From: CAYTQK01 sp964439745 | Lineage (GTDB): Bacteria; Desulfobacterota; Desulfobacteria; Desulfobacterales; Desulfosudaceae | Direction of reading: 5' to 3' | Assembly: GCA_964439745.1 (NCBI GenBank) | Contig: CAYTQK010000106.1 | Location: forward strand, 1 to 9,948 | Length of the DNA: 9,948 nucleotides | Part shown: positions 1 through 7,153 of the stretch, piece by piece | How the letters are laid out: the number at the start of each line of letters is the position of its first letter | Position numbering within the stretch: position 1 is the stretch's first letter | Position numbers and translations under genes: made by a program | The notes under the pieces: generated by a model | What the model saw: the letters and a program-made list of their open reading frames with translations, nothing else | What the model was told of the DNA's origin: nothing | Database searches by the model: none

Positions 1-119
1 GCGTCGAAACCATCAACGCCATCATCGACAACAAGATGAGCGGCCAATATCACCGTTTCCCCTTTGATCCCCAACTGGCCGGCGCCATCGGCGCGGCCCT
101 GCTGGCCGATTATCATTAA
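1..119 (+). CDS. C-terminal end of a probable BadF/HgdC-type activase ATPase (partial)
   Basis: Reading from base 3, the last 38 codons run open to a TAA at 117-119. The 5' part lies outside the window. The visible tail has a Phe-Pro-Phe-Asp-Pro-Gln-Leu-Ala segment followed by Gly-Ala-Ile-Gly-Ala-Ala-Leu-Leu-Ala just before the end. This resembles the conserved C-terminus of the BadF/BadG/BcrA/BcrD ATPase family, which has a GAxGAAL motif near the end. Members of that family use ATP hydrolysis to drive electron transfer into 2-hydroxyacyl-CoA dehydratases or benzoyl-CoA reductases in the cytoplasm of anaerobes. The identification rests on this short motif only; the ATP-binding residues and the cluster-ligating Cys residues are not visible. 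The next gene is on the opposite strand and convergent, so this is the end of its transcription unit, but I see no clear hairpin terminator after it. Confidence 0.5.
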   Translation, partial: VETINAIIDNKMSGQYHRFPFDPQLAGAIGAALLADYH

Positions 120-202
120 CCCGGATATTGCCTGCTACTGAGAAGAACAGGTCTTCATCCAAGGCAGTCCTTGCTATTGATGGTGGTCAAAAAGGAAAAT
201 TC

Positions 203-220
203 TTATCCTTATCCCTATCC
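203..220. repeat. Three tandem copies of the hexamer YTATCC
   Basis: Bases 203-208, 209-214 and 215-220 read TTATCC, TTATCC, CTATCC, followed by a pyrimidine-rich CTTTCT. It lies in the gap between the partial activase and the split hydrolase. Short repeats like this may arise by slippage. I see no function, and the rest of 120-277 holds nothing recognisable. Confidence 0.7.
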
Positions 221-277
221 CTTTCTGCCTCATCTGGAACTGAAATTTCAGGCCGCGCTCCCTGAGTCGCTGTAAAT

Positions 278-1318
278 TCACTCTGCGTTCTTCATTCTGC
301 AGGGCACCGGGCTGCGCAGCAAATCGGGCCAGCGCTCCACCCAGCCCTGGGAATGGTCCGCCCCTGCCACCACTTGCAGGGAGACGCACGCCCCACTGCC
401 CTGCGCGTCCAGGAATCCCCGGGCAATGCGCTCCGGGATGATGGCGTCTTCGCTGCCCACGAAGTGGCGCTGGGGCAAGCGGGATAGGGCCGGCGCAGCC
501 TCCAGGGGATTCAGGGAGCCATGCAGGGGGGTGAGTCGGTGCAGGCGGGTCCAGGCCGCATGGTCCAGGTTACCGGCCACGGTGATGAGCTACCGCACAT
601 CGTCCCTCTCCGCCGCGCCCAGGGCGGCCACGGCAGCGCCGCCGGAATAGCCGCCAAGGCGCAGGCCGCCGGCCCCGCTCAACTCCTTGAGCCGGGAAAC
701 GGCCAGACTCGTCGCCGCGATCACCTCAGGGGCAAAGCGGTGGCTGGTCCAGTAGCGACTGTCGCAGCCTTCGGCAGTAAGCGTCCCGTACTGGCAGGGA
801 CGGGCCAGGGCCGCGGCCGGACCGGGGTCCGCCTGGGCCAGGAGCAGAGCCATGGGAGTGAGCGGCGTGGGATCGGAGGAAGGCCTGGTGGCTGAGAGCC
901 AGGCCAGGCCGTCCCCCTCCAGGTAGACGGTGAGGATCCGGCCCGCGGCCCCTCCCTGCGCCAGGGGACCGGGCAGGAAGGCGGCGAGAACAAAGGGCGG
1001 GGCCGCGAGGTCCAGGCGCTGCCAGCCCCGGGCAGCGGCAAGGCGGTGTGTTCTTGCTCCCCGCTCCTCCGGGCCGGGAAAGGGGGTGCAGGCAGCAGCG
1101 CAGAAAAGGACAAGCCCGGCCAGGAACAGAAGGATCGGGCTTGTCCATGCTCCAAGAGTGGCGCGGAGCAGCAGCGGGGCGCGCATTCGCCCAGGGCCAT
1201 GAAGCTGGCCGGCATCGATCTTCTGCGCGGTCATACCGCTAGCCTGAGGAATGGGAACGGGCTTGCCGCGTCCCGGTTTCGCCGGGCCTGGTTTTTTCAG
1301 GCTGGGTCGATTCGACAT
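278..1318 (-). pseudogene. Alpha/beta hydrolase, likely lipoprotein, interrupted by one in-frame TAG
   Basis: The two halves share one reading frame and are separated by a single TAG at 592-590 (codon 243). Counting from the ATG at 1318, residues 132-137 read YLEGDG, then come DPTPLTP, ARPCQY and the nucleophile elbow GYSGG (Ser225). After the stop come TVAGNLDHAAW, TPLHGSLNP, GSEDAIIP (likely catalytic Asp) and ADHSQGW (likely catalytic His). This is the motif order of a family of alpha/beta hydrolases known mainly from Gram-negative bacteria; the substrate is unknown. Alignment from memory leaves exactly one residue for the stop codon, so one base change explains it. Without readthrough the 242-residue product lacks Asp and His and should be inactive. 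The ATG at 1318 has AAGGA eight bases upstream. The alternative ATG at 1186 would give a compact 32-residue lipoprotein-like signal ending in AAAC, so the Pro/Lys-rich first 44 residues may not be translated. It lies after the autotransporter terminator, so it needs its own promoter, which I could not identify. Confidence 0.8.
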
Positions 1319-1370
1319 GGATATGATCCTTGCTGATGATGGTATGGAAACGGGGACACCGCCGGCCTGA

Positions 1371-1409
1371 ACGTAAAACAGGGTGGCGAAGAATCTCCTC
1401 GCCACCCTG
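1371..1409 (-). terminator. Intrinsic terminator of the autotransporter gene
   Basis: A perfect 11-bp inverted repeat (1379-1389 and 1399-1409; arms CAGGGTGGCGA and TCGCCACCCTG) flanks a 9-nt loop. On the minus strand the stem is followed directly by TTTTACG. It starts about 30 bases after the autotransporter stop codon, so it should end that transcript and separate it from the hydrolase downstream. Confidence 0.88.
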
Positions 1410-1439
1410 CGGTTTACCGGTCAGATGCGCGGGGCAGGA

Positions 1440-4400
1440 TCAGAACGACATGTTGAGTTTGAGAGACAGGCCCTGGTTGGTGTAGTCTTCCCTGACCTCC
1501 AGGTCGTAGCTCAGCGCAACCTGCAGGCTGTCCGCCCGGCCGTAGACCAGACCCAGACCGCCATTGCAGAGCCAGGTGGACGGATCGGTGCCGTGGGTGG
1601 CGAAAGCAACCTCAGACGCGCCCGCGTAGGCCGCGGTTACCGAATCTTCGTCGGCCAGCAGATCCAGGCCAAGGCCAAGGTTGGCCGTGAACTGCCAGTC
1701 CTGCGCCAGCTTGTGGCCGAGCTTGCCGTCAATGCCCACAATCAGCTCGTCGGTATCGCTGCCAGAGACGGTCAGGTTCAACGGACCGGCGCCGGTCTCG
1801 GTGTAGCCGTCGTTGTCGATGTAGGCGTAGTCCAGGCGAACGGACGGGGTCAGAGTAATCTTCTCACTCATCTTGTAGTCCCGCGACGCGGCGACACTCG
1901 TGTTCATGCTCCAGGAGTCGAAGTCGCCCCTGGCAGAAGAGCCGGCCAGGGGCACGTAACGGGTGACCTCGTTGTCATGCTGGCCGTAGCCCAGGTGCCA
2001 GGAAAGATCAATCTGTTTCACCAGGCGGTAGTCGCCATAAAGGAACCCCTGGTAGCTTTTCACGTCCGCGTTCTGCTCTGAAATGGTGTCTCCGTCCACG
2101 TCACTGGCGCTGTAGGCAAGACCAAGGCCGATGCTGGCCCGGCTGTTCAGATCCATGTCGCCGCCCAGAACAATGCCGTAGGTGTCCGAATCATAGCCAA
2201 AGGCGCCGTTGTTGCTCTTCTGGTCAGCCCGGGAGCCGAAGCCCTTCCCCCAGAGGTTACCGCTGCCGCCGACACTGTCGCCGGAACTCTGCCCCCGCAC
2301 CGCAGCCTGGCGTTCGCGGGTCAGGCGCAGGCTGTTATGCAGGTTGCCCAGGGTGAGCCGGGAGAGTTCCAGGTTCAGGCTCGGCAGGGTGCCGGTGATG
2401 GCCCGGGCCACCTCACCTTCCGTCTCCAGGGCCCGCAGGTCGGCGAGAACACCGTCCATGTCTGCATAGGCATCCGGAGTCGCGTACACCGCAAGCATCT
2501 TGTCCAGAGCGCCGGCCGCGCCGCCGGCGCTGCTAAAGCCTGCTGCCGCAACCATGGGCGCAGCCAATTCCTGATTCATGGTCAAATGGACGGTATCGCT
2601 GTCGATCTCATAGTCGAAGGAAATCAGGGCGCTGTTGTCGATAATGTTTAAGGTGGTGGCGTCCAGGGTACCGGCGTCCACCACGTCAAGAAGCTCATCG
2701 CCGTCGACCAGGATGTTGCCGTGTACCAGACCCACATGCAGGTTGGCGTCGTCGGCAAAGGCGGCGGTGCCGTCCACTACAAGCCTGCCGTAGGTATCCG
2801 TGTCGTAGGCACCCACGGAAAGCACACCGTTTGCATCCTGGTTGTAGTCCCCGGCGATCCAGGCGTTGTTGCCAACCGCCATGGCCGGGATCTCGATGGT
2901 TCCTCTGTTGTTAAGCTCGACCGTGCCGTCCACGAACAGGTTACCACTCAGCACACCACCGGCCTGGTTGTTCACGGTGCCGCTGCTGGCAGGGTCGCTC
3001 ACATAGAGCGAATAGCCGTCTTCCGGCTGGTTCGCGGAGCCACTAATGCTGCCGCTGCTGCTGCCGCTATTGTTCACTACCCCATCCATGGTTTCGACAT
3101 AAAGGCCGGAAGCCTCGGCCGTCTCGTTGGTGGCGGCGCTGGCCTCTGCCACGGCATTAACGGAACCGCTGTTGTTCAGGACGCCGTCCGCTTCAAGGGT
3201 GGTGACATACATGCCGTAGGCCTCGGCCTCAGCATCGTCACCCGGATTGTGGGCCGTGGCCGTAGCACGAATGCTGCCGCTGTTGGTCATTTCACCGGTC
3301 AGAGTCTCCGTGGCGATACCGGCAGCTCCGGCAGATACCATATCATAGCCACTGCCGGCGATCGCCCTGCCGCCTGTCGCCGCAACGGTCAGGTCGCCGC
3401 TGTTGTTGAGGGTGGAGTCGATCCCGACATTGCCACTGGTATACATGCCGACCGCAAGGGCTTCGGCTTCGGCCGTGCCGCCGCTACCGGCAGTCGCGGT
3501 CCCGCCCGTGGCGGTGACGGTGACGTTCGCGCTGTTATCGAAAGCGGATCGTTTCCGGATCCCGTCATCATTGTCAATTCCTGAGGCCAAAACGTTGGCA
3601 TAGGCCTCTCCATTGTCCCCGGCCTCGGCCTGGCCGGACTGCGCGTTGACGGAAATCGCGCCCGAGTTTGTCACGATCGAGCCGTCATCAATGGCTACCA
3701 CATTGCCTCCCACATAAAGACCCGCGGCCGTATCAACACCTGCGTCGGCCCAGCCGCTATCTCCGCTGCCGGCGGAACCGCCGCGCGCGTCGACAGTGAT
3801 CATGCCGCTGTTGTCGAGCGACGAGCCCTCTTCAACACTATCGCCCACATAGATGCCGGCGGTCTCTTCGACATCGGCAGAGGAGCGGCCGTGGTCGCCG
3901 GTCGTGGCCTCGCCGCCTTCGGCGGTAACGTCAACATTGCCGCTGTTCTCAAGCGACGAGCCATTTTCAATGTAATTGTCCACATAGATGCCGGCGGTCT
4001 GTTCGACATCGGTATAGGCGTAGCCGCTGTTACCGGCCGTGGCCGTGCCGCCGGTCGCAGCAACAGAAATGTTGCCGGTGTTCACAGCGGTCGAGCCGTC
4101 TTCGATGTCATTGTCGAAGCTGATGCCGAAGGTTTCATCCGGACTGGCATAGGCATACCCGGAATCGCCCGCGGTCGCGCTGCCCGCAGTTGCGGAAACC
4201 ATGATATCGCCGCTGTTGTCGAACCAGGACCCGTATTCCAGATCGCTCTCGATCACGATGCCGTAGGTCTCCTCAACATCGGCATATGCACGTTCGTTGC
4301 CCTCAACACTGGCGGTGCCGCCGCTTGCGGTCACCGAGACCGATCCGGTGTTGATCAGCGACGAGCCGTCGTCGACGTCACTGTCGATGAAGATCCCGGC

Positions 4401-6146
4401 GGTGTCGCCGGCACCGGCATAGGCATAGCCGCCGTCGCCGGCCGTGGCCGTGCCTCCTTCCGACAGCACGCTGATATTGCCGCTGTTTTCCAGCGACGAG
4501 CCCTCTTCGATATCGGAGTCGATTTCAATGCCAAAGGTATCGTCGGTATCGGCATAAGAGCTGCCGCCGTCGCCGGCCGTGGCCTCGCCGGCAAGCGCCG
4601 CCACAGTGATGTCGCCGGTGTTTGTCAGCGACGATCCTTCTTCAAGATCGTAATCAACGTGGATCCCCGCGGTATCGCCGGTACCGGCATCTGCGTCGAC
4701 AGATGCGCCGCCGACCATTGCCTCGCCAACCGTGGCCGTGCCGCCTTGCGCCCGCACATCAATCACACCGCTGTTCTCGATCGACGAGCCCTCGCAGACA
4801 TCGTCGATTTCAATGCCATAGGTATCGTCCGCATCGGCATGAGCGTAGAGATTTGCATTGGAGACCGTGGCATTGCCACCTGTGGCCGTGCCGCCTTGCG
4901 CCGCCACGGTGATGTCGCCCGTGTTCGTTGCCGACGAACCACCTTCGATATCGTCAGTGTAAATCCCAACGGTATCGTAGGTATCGGCTTGCACGTAGAC
5001 ATATGGCCACCCGGCCGTGTTGTTATCGCCGGCCTCGGCCGTGCCGCCCTGCGCCGAAACATCGATCCCGCCGCTGTTTGCAAGCGACGAACCATTCTGA
5101 ACATGTTCGGCATAGATGCCGTGAGTGTTGTCGATATCGGCAGTGGCGCCACCGTCGTCGCCCGCCGTGGCGGACCCGCCGGTCGCCGAAACCGTGATCG
5201 CACCGGCATTCACGACCGACGATGCGTTGTCGATGTCGTCAACCTCGATTCCGGCGGTATCATCGGCCCCGGCCCAGGCCCAGGCGTCGCCAGTGGCGCC
5301 CGCCTCCGCGGTGCCGCCCTGCGCCGTAACGGAAATGGCGTCGCTGTAGTCGAGGGTCGCGTTGTTGCTGACATCATCGGCATAAATGCCGAAGGTGTCT
5401 TCGGCGCCCGCATAGGCTGTCCCGTCATCGCCCACCGTGGCCGAACCGCCTGTCGCCGAAACCGTGATCGCGCCCGTGCCCGTGAGCGACGACAGGTTCT
5501 CGATATAGTTATTAATACAGATGCCGGCAGCGCTGGCACTGACGTCCCGGGTCTCAGACGCGCCAGCCGTGGCTGACCCGCCCGTGGCCGTGGCGGTGAT
5601 CAGGCCCTCGCTGGCGAGGCTGGAGCCCCCGGTCAGATCGCCATCGACATAAACCCCGTAAGCATCGGCCGGCGCGCCGCCGGGCGCGGTTGCCGCGCCG
5701 GTCGCTGTTGCCGTGATGGGACCGGTGTTGAAGATGTCCCCACCAAGAATATCGCCCAGGAAGTTGACTGCGGTCGCGTTGCCGCTCCCGTCACCCGCGG
5801 TCATTGTCGCGCTGACGCTGCCCTGGTTGTCGAATGTGGCGGCGTAGTCCGGATCGAGCTCGATCGCAATCGCGTCCGTCGCATCGGTGACCGTTACGCT
5901 GCCTGTCGAGGTGATTTCCAGATCCTCGTCCGCGGCAATGCTTTGTTTCGTTGTCTCCGGCCCCGATATCGTCGTGGCTGAAACCGGGACTACCGCAAGC
6001 GCCAGAGCTGACGCTGCGGCAACAACGAGCCACAGCGAGAGGCCGGCCACCTTACCGCGCCGCTTGGTCAGACGCCCGCCCAGGCTTCCCCGGCCCAGGC
6101 TCCCGACGACAACCCGACTTGTGACATTGCTTTCATCTTTTTTCAT
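1440..6146 (-). CDS. Giant repeat-containing type V (classical) autotransporter adhesin-like protein
   Basis: 1568 residues. The ATG at 6146 follows a GGGGGAG-type ribosome-binding site; in-frame starts upstream (to 6233) lack this and would precede the signal peptide. Residues 1-57 form an extended signal peptide: a long basic region (R11, R19, R25, K28-R30, K32), then a hydrophobic stretch from about 34, with likely cleavage after VSA57. Residues about 142-1027 are 20 or more tandem units of about 45 residues with the pattern G-x-I-x-V-x-A-x-GG-x-A-x-AG ... DT-x-GI ... GSSL-x-N-S/T, rich in Gly, Ala and Asp, as expected of a beta-helical stalk. Residues about 1063-1190 (GDYNQ, TYGRLVVDGTA) resemble the module that precedes the barrel in many autotransporters and aids passenger folding. 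Residues about 1200-1285 form an Ala/Leu-rich helical linker. Residues about 1297-1568 are the outer-membrane beta-barrel, with alternating aromatic strands and a terminal ...LNMSF, where the final Phe is the signal read by the BAM complex. Expected role: secreted and displayed on the surface, perhaps in adhesion or aggregation. No catalytic motif is visible. Passenger Cys residues occur only at 210 and 451. Confidence 0.93.
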   Translation of the reverse strand: MKKDESNVTSRVVVGSLGRGSLGGRLTKRRGKVAGLSLWLVVAAASALALAVVPVSATTISGPETTKQSIAADEDLEITSTGSVTVTDATDAIAIELDPDYAATFDNQGSVSATMTAGDGSGNATAVNFLGDILGGDIFNTGPITATATGAATAPGGAPADAYGVYVDGDLTGGSSLASEGLITATATGGSATAGASETRDVSASAAGICINNYIENLSSLTGTGAITVSATGGSATVGDDGTAYAGAEDTFGIYADDVSNNATLDYSDAISVTAQGGTAEAGATGDAWAWAGADDTAGIEVDDIDNASSVVNAGAITVSATGGSATAGDDGGATADIDNTHGIYAEHVQNGSSLANSGGIDVSAQGGTAEAGDNNTAGWPYVYVQADTYDTVGIYTDDIEGGSSATNTGDITVAAQGGTATGGNATVSNANLYAHADADDTYGIEIDDVCEGSSIENSGVIDVRAQGGTATVGEAMVGGASVDADAGTGDTAGIHVDYDLEEGSSLTNTGDITVAALAGEATAGDGGSSYADTDDTFGIEIDSDIEEGSSLENSGNISVLSEGGTATAGDGGYAYAGAGDTAGIFIDSDVDDGSSLINTGSVSVTASGGTASVEGNERAYADVEETYGIVIESDLEYGSWFDNSGDIMVSATAGSATAGDSGYAYASPDETFGISFDNDIEDGSTAVNTGNISVAATGGTATAGNSGYAYTDVEQTAGIYVDNYIENGSSLENSGNVDVTAEGGEATTGDHGRSSADVEETAGIYVGDSVEEGSSLDNSGMITVDARGGSAGSGDSGWADAGVDTAAGLYVGGNVVAIDDGSIVTNSGAISVNAQSGQAEAGDNGEAYANVLASGIDNDDGIRKRSAFDNSANVTVTATGGTATAGSGGTAEAEALAVGMYTSGNVGIDSTLNNSGDLTVAATGGRAIAGSGYDMVSAGAAGIATETLTGEMTNSGSIRATATAHNPGDDAEAEAYGMYVTTLEADGVLNNSGSVNAVAEASAATNETAEASGLYVETMDGVVNNSGSSSGSISGSANQPEDGYSLYVSDPASSGTVNNQAGGVLSGNLFVDGTVELNNRGTIEIPAMAVGNNAWIAGDYNQDANGVLSVGAYDTDTYGRLVVDGTAAFADDANLHVGLVHGNILVDGDELLDVVDAGTLDATTLNIIDNSALISFDYEIDSDTVHLTMNQELAAPMVAAAGFSSAGGAAGALDKMLAVYATPDAYADMDGVLADLRALETEGEVARAITGTLPSLNLELSRLTLGNLHNSLRLTRERQAAVRGQSSGDSVGGSGNLWGKGFGSRADQKSNNGAFGYDSDTYGIVLGGDMDLNSRASIGLGLAYSASDVDGDTISEQNADVKSYQGFLYGDYRLVKQIDLSWHLGYGQHDNEVTRYVPLAGSSARGDFDSWSMNTSVAASRDYKMSEKITLTPSVRLDYAYIDNDGYTETGAGPLNLTVSGSDTDELIVGIDGKLGHKLAQDWQFTANLGLGLDLLADEDSVTAAYAGASEVAFATHGTDPSTWLCNGGLGLVYGRADSLQVALSYDLEVREDYTNQGLSLKLNMSF
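3279..5606 (-). repeat. Core tandem repeat array of the autotransporter passenger (about 17 units of 40-51 codons)
   Basis: These bases encode residues 181-956. Many units are exactly 45 codons (135 bp), for example those starting at residues 511, 556, 601, 646, 691 and 736. Units 8-10 (about residues 359-510) are 50-51 codons because of an insertion after the GGTA motif. At the DNA level the GSSL segment recurs as AGCGACGAGCC or near copies, for example near 3823, 3952, 4358, 4493 and 5084. More degenerate units extend the series to residues 142 and 1027. The copies are clearly diverged, not recent identical duplicates, although repeat number could still change by recombination. Confidence 0.9.
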
Positions 6147-6423
6147 GCTCTCCCCCTTACAAGGTTGTGAAGTTGCGTTTTCCGGCTCCGAAAAAAACAG
6201 GCCGGGGCCGGCATCACCAGCAGGCGCGAACACCCCCGGCCGCCGGGTTCAATTGAAACAGCTTCTTGCCAAATAACTTACTATCGCCTAAAAGTAGATG
6301 ATAATATATATATCAACTTTCAGGGTTGTCGGGGTTGATAGATGGAATAATTTTTATATTCCAAAAAACCCGTATGTCAAATATTTTGTGCAGATTTTTG
6401 AAAAATTTCTCCAGGTGAGGAGA
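6147..6423. promoter_or_regulatory. AT-rich upstream region of the autotransporter with two inverted repeats
   Basis: No gene is supported here. It should contain the minus-strand autotransporter promoter, but I could not find a convincing -35/-10 pair. Two perfect 7-bp inverted repeats are visible: TATCAAC (6311-6317) with GTTGATA (6334-6340), separated by 16 bp, and TGGAATA (6343-6349) with TATTCCA (6357-6363), separated by 7 bp. They sit about 165-220 bases upstream of the start codon and could be binding sites for a dimeric regulator. In so AT-rich a stretch, short palindromes may also be chance. Confidence 0.4.
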
Positions 6424-6456
6424 ATGCAGAATACGGCTATCTATGCGCGCTCCTGA
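6424..6456 (+). pseudogene. Possible 5' stub of a serine recombinase
   Basis: An ATG preceded by AGGTGAGGAGA opens a 10-codon frame reading MQNTAIYARS before TGA. The AIYAR segment matches the first beta-strand of serine site-specific recombinases, which typically start with a few residues followed by AIYARVS, where the Ser is catalytic. The strong ribosome-binding site and position at the edge of a mobile-element graveyard fit a truncated recombinase. Ten residues are too few for a firm call, and it could be a chance match. Confidence 0.25.
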
Positions 6457-6502
6457 TTGATGCTAAAATAGTGCACATTATCGATATAAAGCTGCATTTG
6501 TA

Positions 6503-6652
6503 TTGACCCCGTTGCTGCTGGACGAGGATGAGCTGCTGGCCGCCCGGATCATCCGGACCACCGGCAATATCGGCAGAAAGATCAACAGCCTGATCCAGGA
6601 CACCACCGCCGCCGGCGGCAAAGCCCCGGCTGACATGGACAAATTCGGGTGA
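6503..6652 (+). pseudogene. 49-codon gene remnant, perhaps the tail of a transposition-type AAA ATPase
   Basis: An open stretch of 49 codons ends at TGA 6650-6652. Its composition is coding-like and GC-rich, unlike the AT-rich sequence before it. The translation contains DEDELLAARIIRTTGNIGRK followed by INSLIQ. This loosely recalls the C-terminal helices of TniB/ExeA-like AAA ATPases that accompany transposases, but the resemblance is from memory and weak. No start codon with a ribosome-binding site is present, and the rest of the gene is absent, so it is treated as a broken fragment. Confidence 0.3.
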
Positions 6653-6663
6653 CAAATTCGGGG
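6638..6663. repeat. Tandem 13-bp direct repeat
   Basis: GACAAATTCGGGT (6638-6650) is followed at once by GACAAATTCGGGG (6651-6663), 12 of 13 bases identical. It spans the end of the 49-codon remnant and enters a short inverted-repeat element, so it probably marks an insertion or recombination boundary. Confidence 0.8.
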
Positions 6664-6759
6664 GACAGTATATCTAATGGGTAGAGTCGATATTTTTTCA
6701 CAACATCTATAAGTAATTCCATGCAAAATTCCCCTCAAAAATAGGTATATACTGTCACC
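6661..6759. mobile_element. Short inverted-repeat element (about 99 bp)
   Basis: GACAGTATAT (6664-6673) is matched by ATATACTGTC (6747-6756), a perfect 10-bp inverted repeat extended by GG/CC pairs outside one mismatch. The interior is AT-rich and codes for nothing. It resembles a miniature non-autonomous element or the ends of a deleted one. No clear target-site duplication is visible. Confidence 0.45.
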
Positions 6760-6787
6760 GTCATCGTATTTTCACAGCAACTTTACC

Positions 6788-7090
6788 TCAGTTCTGCTGC
6801 AATATAATGATATACTCATTGCGCATGGTATTGGCGATACCTGATATCTGCCTGGCCAGGGTCCTTACCGGCGTGAACTGATGCTGTTGAGCCATTTCAA
6901 TAATTATCCGGTGAAGTCCCTTAACCTCTTCTTTGGGTATGCCAAGAGCTTTGCTGAGCTGGTTGTCATTAGTGCCGATAATTATGGTGCAGAACCGGCC
7001 TGGCTTTAATACCCGACCGCATTCTGAAAGTACACGATCCATATCTTCTGTGTACAACCGGTATTTTTCCTTGATGGTTTTACCACAGAA
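6788..7090 (-). pseudogene. C-terminal fragment of an N4/N6-type DNA methyltransferase
   Basis: About 99 residues resemble the end of site-specific DNA methyltransferases: LYTEDMDRVLSECGRVLKPG (helix and strand before the beta-hairpin of the Rossmann fold), then FCTIIIGTND, GIPKEEVKGLHRI, FTPVRTLARQI and a final EYIIILQQN. The catalytic (D/N/S)PP(Y/F/W) motif and the S-adenosylmethionine-binding part should lie upstream, but homology stops near 7090 at a GAATTCGGGGGAC sequence. The frame continues to an ATG at 7144, but those 18 or so codons come from repeat DNA. The fragment cannot be an active enzyme. The subfamily is uncertain; the truncated-methyltransferase call is moderately sure. Confidence 0.6.
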
Positions 7091-7116
7091 TTCGGGGGAC
7101 ACGATATTTAATTCGG
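7089..7116. repeat. Second copy of the AATTCGGGGGAC boundary sequence
   Basis: AATTCGGGGGAC at 7089-7100 is identical to 6655-6666 and in the same orientation. The flanking bases are also alike (AGTATATCTAAT after the first copy, ACGATATTTAATT after the second). The two copies bracket the methyltransferase fragment. Sequences of this type are often seen beside insertion elements in environmental bacteria, but I cannot assign them to a named family. Confidence 0.6.
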
Positions 7117-7153
7117 AATCCGGTGCCAGTATACTCATTCTCAAGAGCCTGAA

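Noticed and set aside
590..592. Pyrrolysine insertion at the hydrolase TAG as the main explanation
   Set aside because: Pyrrolysine is known mostly in methylamine methyltransferases, and no pyl gene is visible in this window. A nonsense mutation is far simpler, so this is kept only as a remote alternative.
1383..2081. Plus-strand open frame of 232 codons opposite the beta-barrel
   Set aside because: It begins inside the terminator hairpin of the minus-strand gene and mirrors the barrel coding sequence; no independent evidence supports it.
2721..3584. Plus-strand open frame of 287 codons
   Set aside because: It overlaps the well-supported autotransporter on the other strand, has no recognisable domain, and is explained by biased codon use there.
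5125..5349. Various short frames of 60-150 codons on either strand inside the autotransporter
   Set aside because: All are alternative-frame readings of the same repeats, with no start signals or recognisable domains.
3891..5576. Plus-strand open frame of 561 codons opposite the autotransporter repeats
   Set aside because: It is a shadow. The repeat codons read in antisense are GC-rich and lack stop triplets, so long frames appear by default. It has no ribosome-binding site and its product is only a mirrored repeat. The minus-strand frame has a signal peptide, a barrel, a terminator and a ribosome-binding site.
3279..5606. CRISPR-like array because of regular spacing
   Set aside because: The period is about 135 bp, the units diverge, and the whole stretch is one continuous reading frame. 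It is a protein repeat.
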